From a virus: DNA of 21,226 bases. Numbering within the stretch: position 1 is the stretch's first letter; each line of letters starts with the position of its first letter. Positions 11,301 through 16,567 of this stretch are shown piece after piece. Where the stretch lies: positions 1 to 21,226 of the IMG/VR virus record IMGVR_UViG_3300046758_000095; one strand, 5' to 3'. The position numbers were made by a program, and so were the translations under genes. Below the pieces are notes generated by a model. The model was not told the origin of the DNA. It did no database searches and saw nothing but the letters and a program-made list of their open reading frames with translations.

Positions 11301-12907
11301 TTTGTAATAATTGCAAATTTTTCAGTTATTAATGTTTGCACCGCTACATTATTAGTTAATGCAATCATTTCGTCACGTGCAACATTAATACCAAATATTG
11401 TAGGAGTAAGTTGATCAAGTAGCACCTTACCTGATCTTGCTCTTAAATAACTTCTTCCAGCAGCAATAGCTTGATAATTTGTACCTAGTACAATATCGCC
11501 TACTACTGCATCTATAATAAATCTTGTATCTCTCTTACAAACTTCTTCATCATAAAAGAATGGTGGTGTAATTTGCTGAGATTCTGTAATATAATAAAAT
11601 TGCGAATCGTTTAAGAATCTTGCAATACTACCAACTTGTGGTTTATCTCTTAAACTACCAATTCGTATTATGCTATTTGTTTGTAAATTTGCAGTTGCAG
11701 ATGCAGCAATAGTAGGATCGCCGCCAATAAATCTTATAGCCGGAACTTGTTCATATCCAGATCCGTTAGATAAAACTGTAATACCAGCAATTTGTCCTGT
11801 TGTAGTATCTAAAACTGCTGATGCTGTAGCTTGTGTGCCGCCTGTGCCTGTTGGTGCATCAATGTCAACTGTAGGAACATTTGTATATCCATTTCCTGGA
11901 CTGTTAATTGTAATACTAGCAACACTAGAAAAGTAATCTTGTACTGGTCTTGCACTTGTATAACTTGTTGGATAATAACCATCTGCTACACATCCAAATA
12001 ACCCAAAGTCACTTACCGAGTTTGAAATACTTAGATATCCGCCTCTTGATGTTTTAAATCCTGTTGTACAGAAAACTGTAAAACAACTAACAATCTGAGT
12101 ATAACCAAAGTTTGTAATTTCAAATCCTGGGCCACCTTGTGCGATTTGTGTAAATGCATCAGCAACAAATGATTTTACAAGTGACGCTGGATTGTATTGG
12201 TCTCCGTCAACCAACATACCACCACCACCACCGTAGTCGTTTATTTGTTTTTCAAAAGGTAAATTTGGATAGTCTGCTAACAATAAAGGTCTTGCGCCTG
12301 GTTCAATGCCGTCAATTTGCACTGTTTCAAACGGAACAAATTCAGTTCCGTCATTTAACCAAGGACCGTTCATATTAGTACAGTTTTGTACATACGGAGA
12401 TGTAGTTACAAGTGCGCCGGGTCTAATACTAGCACACCATCCTGGAGCTCTCAATCCGCGGAATGTAAGCTGATACAAATAGCAACCGTTTCCTAATTTA
12501 AAAAAGTCGCTAGTTGGATTATTTGGAAACACTCTTGTATTACGTAGTTCTCCTGTACCTGTAATGGTTACAAAATCCGGCATACTAATTGGATTATTTT
12601 CGTAATAATCTCCCGGTGCAACCATAATAGTTGTACCTGGTACTGATACTGAAACAGCAGATTTAATAGTACGTTTAGCACCATCAGGTCCCATACTTTT
12701 ACCATCGTTGCTATCATTACCGTCTTGGTTAACATATATAATATCTGTTACTTCAGGGCCGCTAATATTACCTGTTACAGTTACATCAGCATCGATGTGC
12801 AATTCGCGACTAGGCGGATTAATTTCAACATCGCCGTCTGCTTTTAATATAACAGATTGGTCTTGTATTTTTCTTTCGTGTAGATTCTGACCCTTAAAAT
12901 ACCTCAT
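5321..12907 (-). CDS. 2528-aa modular fibre/adhesin-like virion protein
   Basis: Complete frame, ATG at 12907. A GGAAG ribosome site lies inside the last codons of the 110-aa gene, whose stop is 3 bases upstream. Residues about 55-340 resemble a parallel beta-helix (YVNQDGNDSNDGK, RTIKSA, PGDYYENNP, then QIVSCF, GGYLSISNS, FGLF). Residues about 345-410 carry a GNGYTNVPTV/GSGYEQVPAI beta repeat. Residues about 440-1660 form eight helical CxRD modules of 140-162 residues. A TYNALPFFGG/GNFRVGNFF domain lies at about 1690-1755. From about 1848 the chain is fibre-like, with three NLLNT/INIGATTG repeats, three TGAL.V.GG repeats, and GYDGTAWGALGG at about 2170. The C-terminus VWTDTIDGGSF is of a kind common in marine phage fibre proteins. 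Unlike its paralogue it lacks the LRHKR-type N-terminus. I infer a long tail-fibre or virion adhesin. Such length is unusual even for T4-like fibres (T4 gp34 is about 1290 aa). Confidence 0.9.
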   Translation of the reverse strand: MRYFKGQNLHERKIQDQSVILKADGDVEINPPSRELHIDADVTVTGNISGPEVTDIIYVNQDGNDSNDGKSMGPDGAKRTIKSAVSVSVPGTTIMVAPGDYYENNPISMPDFVTITGTGELRNTRVFPNNPTSDFFKLGNGCYLYQLTFRGLRAPGWCASIRPGALVTTSPYVQNCTNMNGPWLNDGTEFVPFETVQIDGIEPGARPLLLADYPNLPFEKQINDYGGGGGMLVDGDQYNPASLVKSFVADAFTQIAQGGPGFEITNFGYTQIVSCFTVFCTTGFKTSRGGYLSISNSVSDFGLFGCVADGYYPTSYTSARPVQDYFSSVASITINSPGNGYTNVPTVDIDAPTGTGGTQATASAVLDTTTGQIAGITVLSNGSGYEQVPAIRFIGGDPTIAASATANLQTNSIIRIGSLRDKPQVGSIARFLNDSQFYYITESQQITPPFFYDEEVCKRDTRFIIDAVVGDIVLGTNYQAIAAGRSYLRARSGKVLLDQLTPTIFGINVARDEMIALTNNVAVQTLITEKFAIITNFLANEDSSAAPDINYNDLSTVDLGVRRAKDNIVANKDFIVEEITEYIRNQFTELSYNVPQFETDATNLLKAVAYTCALGSNYHVVRDAQEYVVRDTQKELYLNAWKDLQTRSLALTEVLADGAMTTFVNESFNSYVNIFDDGDSSGITIDFPDFAGVEANRRDSKNQLQANKDFLADEFVAYMKSEHPTLTDTWTAQDETDFYEDFKKIVDALTYDILYTGNSGVVREGFRYYSRRKIASYTAINRTRIADGFARMRNVIKSVVREQVVVQSPGTTETQDFSNAAATSIEADALDSLLFNIEDVVAENTTSRLPLITYPTYDSETLVKQNAANDILNNTTSMISATNAYLLATYPNDTFDRTKCERDTGLIIDAVYRDAQLGTNHNSLTAGQAYYRANVAYFDEQQKPATIMALRKAKELSVAAVDLDSFIKQQVSDRWDDVLEVIEYNTIPSEGRTFESPGPAGQDLIDAVEQIINNREFLTKETTAYINNVYDNGSGTLFVYDSAKCSRDTGLIIDAVQSDVAFGTNYNAVTNGLAYQRAGSAYVQSDQKAQTVGAINFLKGRASTIMTADATAVLRSNAAFDEIVDIINNGVVSTDTAADTLSFPIPTGAAATITAARDRLQANRAFLANDTRAYIQNNFPSLTFNTTKCERDVGYIVDALTYDIVYGGNTATKLAASSYFENATTQVPGEQLETAAGFNHLQGLIEEILLGTSITAQTGNSESQDTSGSNASSTEVTDVEALVQIVEDVVEFGIDTLPATVSPSTAWVDSAVLSARQDFIDLKSSLQVETINYINTTYNGFTYDIEKCERDTAYVIDALCHDLLYTGNIAMLIATRAYFLGATEYLPDEQAAVTGAAWAHLADVIEDVIQGVAVTPSTGNNESQSLNGNYGTTVEATTSSNLLQIIEDAVTAQTLSGTPGEIQPNFSWLNVTQQNAAAQLLAQKAVIQSSVTSFIFTDIVDFEYKTEVCERDTKYIVDAVVYDMMYGGNKQTRRAGLAYYNNAVIAGQESITELTYRYLGDILREIAQNNPITKSPGNTLTQDISIPDGSLAAGQVAELLIDRIAQSIQEGYTTGWTEQDHNYGLGNSTYNIEREIILRNTESVVDEAIKQINATYGGTYDITISPGIITIQNDTLGQLYNVSTISTSGHAFEYVGAGITYNALPFFGGSPIAEQEIIETDQGKVFAGGTVDQIGNFRVGNFFGVNALTGAITLNANEIDLQGLTSVGPFIRDGIPVGVELKEVSNNPNMTASNGLQDINTSPTQKAVATYVENRYLNKLTGGTITGDVVLDGNLDVDGDVLSTAVDTFNLLNTTADTINFGGEASEINIGAATGLVTINPDMLVEGVLTVNGNINFTGDVALTVPVQSLQAYSISVGTEDYVSVNTREGEEKFTFGEQPRVEIQNDSGSTSPITGALVVDGGVGIGEDLFVNLSLNVNGNTRLGTDRAEDSIDINGITDIDVPDDTVDVFRIHENVDDYISINTTDGAAIVEIGAVPNLIVLNGDDATDNVTGAIQVTGGMSAQLSIHAGQDIVADRDLIADRDIEVNGTNIITDETGAFNLLNTNATTINAFGAATTINIGATTGTLTINVEDVIIDSTSSLQVPVGTTAERPTEVQGQIRYNTTDSSFEGYDGTAWGALGGVKDVDQDTFISPEDTPGSDNDQLKFVTANVQRFIINQNTAAFDSSIEVLSLGATTPSIDYQTGALTIAGGLGVAENIHVQGFISGDNSGVLQLTDVASDKLLIPADTILSPDGFKLLTDAPDSAADDIVYPMTLAHHNAAGTPVAGSGTGLKFELETGNNNFELAGQVEVVSTDVTSGQEDFDMVFRTMIGGTAQVEKLRLGEEVSTFTTDIAVNNDTISTNQATFNLLNTDATTVNFAGAATTIAIGATGGLTTLDQNLKVNEDVTIDGTLALTNIDLEVQYGGTGVSTFTEDGILYGDTANPVKVTAAAGTSDASDSFQILTVTSDSDATPVWTDTIDGGSF
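5585..7370 (-). repeat. Fibre-type C-terminal repeats of the 2528-aa protein
   Basis: Three copies of a beta repeat that begins FNLLNT, continues with ATTINFGGAAT-like sequence and ends INIGATTG (residues starting near 1848, 2099 and 2408; nucleotides about 7270-7365, 6520-6612 and 5585-5685). They alternate with three copies of a TGAL(V/T)(V/I)xGG(V/L)G(V/I)xE motif. Such repeats are typical of trimeric phage fibre shafts of marine myoviruses. The copies are diverged at DNA level, so this is an old protein repeat and not a recent duplication. Confidence 0.75.
7930..11590 (-). repeat. Eight-module CxRD helical array in the 2528-aa protein
   Basis: Marker residues lie at 457, 597, 738, 900, 1045, 1189, 1348 and 1509. 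Six are Cys in CxRD. The second and third are Phe (FETD, FYED; codons 11117-11119 and 10694-10696). Spacings are 140, 141, 162, 145, 144, 159 and 161. Each marker begins a helix with an (I/V)(I/V)DA core, then GTNY/GSNY/GTNH (short type) or YGGN/YTGN (long type), then an A.YY-like segment, ending in a predicted helix with NxxF and YI before the next marker. Long modules also carry a (S/T)xGxxx(S/T)Q loop about 66-75 residues after the marker. The order is S-S-L-S-S-L-L-L. Confidence 0.85.
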
Positions 12908-12910
12908 TCT

Positions 12911-13243
12911 TTATACTTCCAAATAACTTAATGTAACACTTAAATTAGTAGGCGGAGCGCCTACCATAATTATTCTATCACCTTCTTCTAATACCAGTCT
13001 TTCGACGTTAAATGTAAAGGTATCTGCAGACGGAACATCCAAATCATTTAACACTTGATTGTCGCTGCCCTTAGCATCTCCGTTAACAACAACATGCATA
13101 TCAAATGATGTATCGCCAATGCCGCTACCATCGTTTACCGCGGTGTTGCATACTAGAATAGTGGTAACAGCAAATTTTTTGCCAGCTGGAACAGTTAGTA
13201 TGGTAGTATCTGTTGCGCCTATGGTGTTGTTTACTATTGCCAT
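12911..13243 (-). CDS. 110-aa small virion protein, probable beta-sandwich
   Basis: ATG at 13243 with AAGGA about 8 nt upstream. It starts 9 bases after the stop of the 358-aa gene and ends 3 bases before the 2528-aa gene, so the three are surely co-transcribed. The sequence is almost all alternating beta strands: MAIVNNTIGATDTTI, AVTTILVCNT, DMHVVV, TFTFNVERLVLEEGDRI and LSVTLSYLEV. Small proteins of this pattern (strand-rich, with an ERLVLE.GD motif near the end) accompany fibre genes in marine T4-like phages, from memory and not checked. I infer a virion decoration or fibre-associated subunit. It has no signal peptide, membrane segment or catalytic motif. Confidence 0.75.
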   Translation of the reverse strand: MAIVNNTIGATDTTILTVPAGKKFAVTTILVCNTAVNDGSGIGDTSFDMHVVVNGDAKGSDNQVLNDLDVPSADTFTFNVERLVLEEGDRIIMVGAPPTNLSVTLSYLEV

Positions 13244-13252
13244 TTTCTTTCC

Positions 13253-14329
13253 TTAAAATATAATACTAAAAAGCAGAGCTTTGTTTCTGCTAATTAATTC
13301 GTCTTGTGTACCTATAGCGTTTCTAAAAAACACACCTGTGCCTCCATCTGCCTCTGGTTTACTGTATAAAAATACACCATCAGTAGGATCAGATGCAGGA
13401 TCAGTTTGTTCGGTTAGTTGTGCTACACTATCAATTTTTGCAACGCCGGTGCCTGAACCTTTTACAATAACATCACCAATCAAGTCTGGACTTGTAATAA
13501 TGTTGTCTGTTAAAAATACTTGCCCTATTGTTACACCGTCATCTTTGAAAACAGCAGCAGTTGAAGTATCAATTGTTATTTCTACTCTGCTATCTTCTGC
13601 AGGATCAATTTCAGTATCATAAACTCTAACTTCGGTTAAAGATGCTAAATCGTTAAATTTAATTCTATCTTGAAAGTTATATTTGTGATATTCTTTAACA
13701 TAATCCTTTAAAGTTTTTACAGTGATTAATGCGTCTATGTCACCAGGTGTAGCTAGTTTATCTGGATTAGAAGCGTTTGGTGTTATATCATCGCCGGTAT
13801 ATGGAAATACCTGTTTATGATAATCACTTGTGCCTCTAACACTTACAATGCCAGTGCCTTCTGCTAATAATATTAAATCATTATTTGCAAATGTTTTTAA
13901 ACCACTAGTGTAAAGTGTTTTTAATTTGTTTTGAGTATCACTCATAACAAATGCACCAGCATCTACATCTGGAAATGTTGCTAATGTTAAGCCGCCGTTA
14001 CCGGGTACAATGTTCTTCTGTGTTTCGTCAAAAAGTATACTTGCATTGAATCCTCCGGCACCTTCGCCGCGGTCAATAATAATACCGGCTTTTCTTTCGC
14101 CGTCTGCTTCACTAATACCTGGTCCTTGTTCGCCGTCGTTTACTGTAATTGTTCTGTCACGAACAACAACTTCGTTTACTTCGGTTTGTGTAATATTACC
14201 AGTAACACTCAAGCTACCAGTGATATTAACCTGACCTAAGTCGGTACCAGTATCAATAGTAAAAATTGCACTATCATTTAACTTAATCTTATAGGAATCG
14301 AGATCAAGTATTTCAACTCTTTGAGCCAT
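13253..14329 (-). CDS. 358-aa fibre-like structural protein
   Basis: ATG at 14329 with GGAG 7 nt upstream; starts 11 bases after the 121-aa gene. The N-terminus is beta-rich with ITGSLSVTGNIT, the repeat type used to build triple-stranded fibre shafts. It is followed by VVVRDRTITVNDGE and GIIIDRG. The middle is acidic and mixed. The C-terminus has DGVFLYSKPEADGGTGVFF, then DELISRNKALLFSIIF. That ending (a Gly-Gly-Thr-Gly segment, then ELIS.+KAL and a hydrophobic IIF end) is one I associate with virion proteins of marine T4-like phages, without having checked a database. Its place between a small virion protein and the giant adhesin supports a tail or fibre role. The exact position in the particle is unknown. 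Confidence 0.75.
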   Translation of the reverse strand: MAQRVEILDLDSYKIKLNDSAIFTIDTGTDLGQVNITGSLSVTGNITQTEVNEVVVRDRTITVNDGEQGPGISEADGERKAGIIIDRGEGAGGFNASILFDETQKNIVPGNGGLTLATFPDVDAGAFVMSDTQNKLKTLYTSGLKTFANNDLILLAEGTGIVSVRGTSDYHKQVFPYTGDDITPNASNPDKLATPGDIDALITVKTLKDYVKEYHKYNFQDRIKFNDLASLTEVRVYDTEIDPAEDSRVEITIDTSTAAVFKDDGVTIGQVFLTDNIITSPDLIGDVIVKGSGTGVAKIDSVAQLTEQTDPASDPTDGVFLYSKPEADGGTGVFFRNAIGTQDELISRNKALLFSIIF

Positions 14330-14340
14330 TACTTAACTCC

Positions 14341-14706
14341 TTAAACAGCAGTTAAACGTAGTAATGATTCTGTTGAGTCGTCTTCAACTGTCCACGAATA
14401 ACGATTTCCATTATAATCAACTGCGACTCTGTTGAAAATCTTTTTAATAGCAATTGCGCCGCCGCCTGCTCCAATACCTATGATTTGGCATTCTAAATCT
14501 GCGTTTGGTGCTGAACCATCTATTGTTAATCTGCAAATTCTTGTGATTGTATCGCCATCGTTTGAGCAATTAAATTTGTTTGTACCACGTTGTGTAAGAA
14601 TCTTACCTTCAATTAAATTTGATCCATCGTGGAATCTGACTGGAATCTTTGGTGTTGCATCAACACCCGTGGCTCCAAAGTTTCTGTTGTTTACTGGACG
14701 TCCCAT
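14341..14706 (-). CDS. 121-aa virion-associated protein (start corrected to 14706)
   Basis: The frame is open from 14766, but the start with a real ribosome site is ATG at 14706: AAGGAG lies 7 nt before it, and the protein then begins MGRPVNNRNFG. The 20 residues added by the longer start are highly charged, lie in the leader, and have no ribosome site. The N-terminus is basic with Asn and Gly. The rest is strand-rich: IPVRFHDGSNLIEGKIL, ITRICRLTI, ECQIIGIGAGGG, IKKIFNRVAVDYNGNRYSW. It is first in the operon after late-type promoter GATAAATA. I infer a small structural or head-tail protein from its neighbours; the family function is not known to me. Confidence 0.75.
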   Translation of the reverse strand: MGRPVNNRNFGATGVDATPKIPVRFHDGSNLIEGKILTQRGTNKFNCSNDGDTITRICRLTIDGSAPNADLECQIIGIGAGGGAIAIKKIFNRVAVDYNGNRYSWTVEDDSTESLLRLTAV

Positions 14707-14791
14707 TGTTTTCTCCTTATGTTGACGTTCTAGGTCTACGCGGTGGGTTTCCGCATAAGTCCTCATCTAGAGGTACTCTCTATGACATAAG

Positions 14792-14799
14792 TATTTATC
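14792..14799 (-). promoter_or_regulatory. Late-promoter-like GATAAATA before the 121-358-110-2528 aa operon
   Basis: GATAAATA on the minus strand, 86 bases upstream of the ATG at 14706 and about 33 bases past the terminator hairpin. It matches the T4 late core TATAAATA in seven of eight bases and is identical to the octamer at 5297-5290. As expected for T4-type late promoters, no -35 box is seen. Confidence 0.6.
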
Positions 14800-14830
14800 C
14801 AAAAAGAAAAAATGGGTTATAATGATACAG

Positions 14831-15076
14831 AAAAAGGCCTACCGCATCAGTGGGTAGACCTTTTAATAATAAAGTGATAGGTTGGACTTAATGATTACCA
14901 ACAACCTCCTAGTAGCTCATGCCAATTTCGGAGGAGCCTAGTATCGGATAGTTACTTCCAAAAACATATCTTTGTATCTCTACACTCATATGTTGCCACT
15001 ACAGCTACTAGCCAAGTTGTGTCACTACGCAACACCGTTCCTTGCACTATCTAATCTAAACCGTCGTCTAGCTTAT
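14831..15076 (-). ncRNA. Candidate phage small RNA, about 245 nt, structured
   Basis: The 400 bases between the 121-aa and cold-shock-like genes hold no frame longer than about 31 codons and none with a good ribosome site. A sigma70-like promoter (15110-15083) predicts a start near 15076 and the terminator above ends it. Inside are: a hairpin AACAUAU/AUAUGUU (14994-14988 with 14969-14963), a symmetrical 3x3 purine internal loop, a UGUA/UACA stem and a GAGA tetraloop of GNRA type; a 9-bp helix 15011-15003 with 14917-14909; and GAUAGU/ACUAUC (15051-15046 with 14952-14947). The last two would interleave, as in a pseudoknot, or be alternatives. There is also a CUCCUCC tract (14936-14930) and an AGGAGG (14910-14905). 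I recognise no known RNA family. The alternative is an ordinary leader or spacer. Confidence 0.55.
14832..14864 (-). terminator. Intrinsic terminator of the candidate small RNA
   Basis: A 12-bp stem joins 14832-14843 to 14853-14864 with a 9-base loop. In minus-strand RNA the one non-Watson-Crick position is a U-G wobble. In plus-strand RNA the same position would be a C-A mismatch, so the fold favours minus-strand transcription. The stem ends in a run of five U followed by CUG. Confidence 0.8.
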
Positions 15077-15082
15077 GTACTT

Positions 15083-15110
15083 AATATAACATATCTGTAA
15101 GAGAAGTCAA
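15083..15110 (-). promoter_or_regulatory. Sigma70-like promoter with extended -10
   Basis: Minus strand: TTGACT at 15110-15105, a 16-base spacer, and TATATT at 15088-15083 preceded by TGT, an extended -10. Five of six bases match consensus at each hexamer. The -35 box overlaps the stop codon of the cold-shock-like gene. This is a host-polymerase or early type of promoter inside a late gene block and is unlike the GATAAATA sites nearby. Confidence 0.65.
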
Positions 15111-15307
15111 CCTATTTTTTCAACATTTTCGGCATATCTTCTACCTTTTTTTTCTAGGTACGTATATACAACTTTGTCTCCATCTGAAAATTCATAATTC
15201 ACAGTTTCGTAGTAAACATCTTGTCTTAATGATTTCCATCGATCAGGCAGAATAGTGCCGTATTTTTTTCTTTTGCTGCTTTTTATAACTGTTCCTGTGT
15301 GTTCCAT
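15107..15307 (-). CDS. 66-aa diverged cold-shock-domain protein
   Basis: ATG at 15307 with GGAG 5 nt upstream. The length equals a single cold-shock domain (about 65-70 aa) and the motifs fall in order. GTVIKSSKRKKYGTILPD matches the GTVKWFN...KGFGFI.P region, with KYGTI as RNP1. DVYYET (residues 30-35) stands where CspA proteins have DVFVH, as RNP2. DGDKVVYTY matches EGQ.V.F, and RRYAENV matches the GP.A.NV ending. Aromatics Y16, Y32 and Y33 could stack on bases, but the usual KWFN aromatic is lost. Family members bind single-stranded RNA or DNA and act as RNA chaperones. It lies right after gp23 and its terminator and before the candidate small RNA. The assignment is by motif order, not a database hit. 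Confidence 0.65.
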   Translation of the reverse strand: MEHTGTVIKSSKRKKYGTILPDRWKSLRQDVYYETVNYEFSDGDKVVYTYLEKKGRRYAENVEKIG

Positions 15308-15336
15308 AATCGCTCCAATACAATGTACTTATCATA

Positions 15337-15362
15337 AAAATAGGCCCCGTAGGGCCTATTTT
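15337..15362 (-). terminator. Terminator after gp23
   Basis: An 11-bp perfect stem, 15337-15347 with 15352-15362, around a 4-base loop; the core is AATAGGCCC/GGGCCTATT. On the minus strand it ends in a run of U (UAUUUUUAUG). It lies about 20 bases after the gp23 stop, closing the core-protease-scaffold-capsid operon. Confidence 0.85.
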
Positions 15363-15381
15363 ATTAACTTTTATATTAGCC

Positions 15382-16554
15382 TTAGCTGAATGATACGTTT
15401 GCAACGCTTACACGAGCTAGGTAATCAGCAGCATTGCCTAAAGACGATGCTGTGTTGTTTAGCTCAACATAACCGTAACGTGTCATGAAGCTCACTACTG
15501 GCTCAAATGATGTTGGATCTAGTACAACACCACTTGACATTAGTGGGATATATGGGCAATAGAACGCTGCTGCGTCTGATTCAGAAGAACCTTTATAACC
15601 AATTAGTACATCTTGAGCGTCTGATGCATATGTGTTTACATATACTTTCATTGCGTTGTTTAATGTACCAACCATTTTAGTGTTAGTTGGTGCTTCGAAT
15701 GTGCCTTCTGTAGTACGTGCAAACGCTGAAGTTGTTGCAGACTGTAGGACTGTTAGTGTGTGTGGTGACACAACTGCCCAGTTACCTGCACCACGGCGTG
15801 TGCGCTGTGCAATTTTGTTAGATGCACGGTTAATCATAACTGCTAGAGCAGCATGTTCGTCACCAACAAATGTAGCTGTACCAGATACGCTGTTTTGATC
15901 AAACTGTACGTCTGATTCAGCTGAACCTGCTAGGCTGTATAGAGATGCAATGATCTCTTGGTCAATTTCAGCAGTAATTTCTTGTGCTAGAGCAGCCATA
16001 ATTTCTGCTTCAACATCGATACCGTGCTGTGATTGTGCATCCTGAGCTGCCTCAAAAGTCCAACGTGCTGATAGCTTACGTGTTTTAGCTTCAACAGTCT
16101 GTTTCAAGATCTGAATGCTTAGTTTGTTACCAGCTGTACCTTCCATTGCTGCTGTAGCGTTAGCTTTACCAGCATCGGAACCAGCTTCATCACCTGAATA
16201 ACCAATAGCTAGTTTGAATGGGCTTAATGCTTCTTCACCTGCTGTTGCGTCATCAGCTGTGTCTGAGTAACGTACTCTTAATGTGTGGATTTGACCCACT
16301 GGACCAGTCATTGGTTGTACACCCACAATCTCGTTAGCGATGACTGTTGGCATAACACGTCTGATTACTGGAAGAATCACACGATTTAGTGTTGCGATGT
16401 TACCGGCAGATGTAGCACCAGCAGTTGCAGTCTCCATTAAATACTTGCGAGTATTTTCTAGTGTGGAAGCCATTACTGCTTTCTTTGTGCCTGCTAGGCC
16501 TTCAAGAAGTGCGCTTTTTGTATCGTGCCAGCGACTTTCTAATAGTTCTGACAT
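15382..16554 (-). CDS. gp23: Major capsid protein gp23
   Basis: 390 aa from ATG at 16554, with AAGGAG 7 nt upstream and 13 bases after the gp22 stop. It belongs to the T4 gp23 family (HK97-type fold): VIRRVMPTVIANEIVGVQPMTGPVGQIHTLRVRY is the conserved block (T4 has RRAIP...FDICGVQPMNSPTGQ). NWAVVSPHTLTVLQS and FYCPYIPL, SFEPVVSFMTRYGY follow in the usual order. It is shorter than T4 gp23 (521 aa). The N-terminal 41 residues are the likely propeptide: KYLME|TA (after Glu41) fits the LxE cleavage rule of gp21, and LLE|G (after Glu18) is a second possible site. It forms the capsid hexamers. No gp24-like vertex protein follows it here. Confidence 0.95.
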   Translation of the reverse strand: MSELLESRWHDTKSALLEGLAGTKKAVMASTLENTRKYLMETATAGATSAGNIATLNRVILPVIRRVMPTVIANEIVGVQPMTGPVGQIHTLRVRYSDTADDATAGEEALSPFKLAIGYSGDEAGSDAGKANATAAMEGTAGNKLSIQILKQTVEAKTRKLSARWTFEAAQDAQSQHGIDVEAEIMAALAQEITAEIDQEIIASLYSLAGSAESDVQFDQNSVSGTATFVGDEHAALAVMINRASNKIAQRTRRGAGNWAVVSPHTLTVLQSATTSAFARTTEGTFEAPTNTKMVGTLNNAMKVYVNTYASDAQDVLIGYKGSSESDAAAFYCPYIPLMSSGVVLDPTSFEPVVSFMTRYGYVELNNTASSLGNAADYLARVSVANVSFS

Positions 16555-16567
16555 TGGTTTCTCCTTA

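Noticed and set aside
14707-14766. N-terminal extension of the 121-aa protein
   Set aside because: No ribosome site at 14766, while AAGGAG stands properly before 14706. The extension lies in the leader after the late promoter.
14904-14989. Short frames in the candidate RNA: 27 codons from ATG at 14989 and about 31 codons from an upstream GTG
   Set aside because: No ribosome site in front of either, short, and unlike any protein I know. They were kept only as a way to refute the RNA call.
15326-15333. GATAAGTA as late promoter of the cold-shock-like gene
   Set aside because: Only 19 bases before the ATG, so the start would fall next to the ribosome site, and it differs from the better octamer. 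Read-through from gp23 is as likely.
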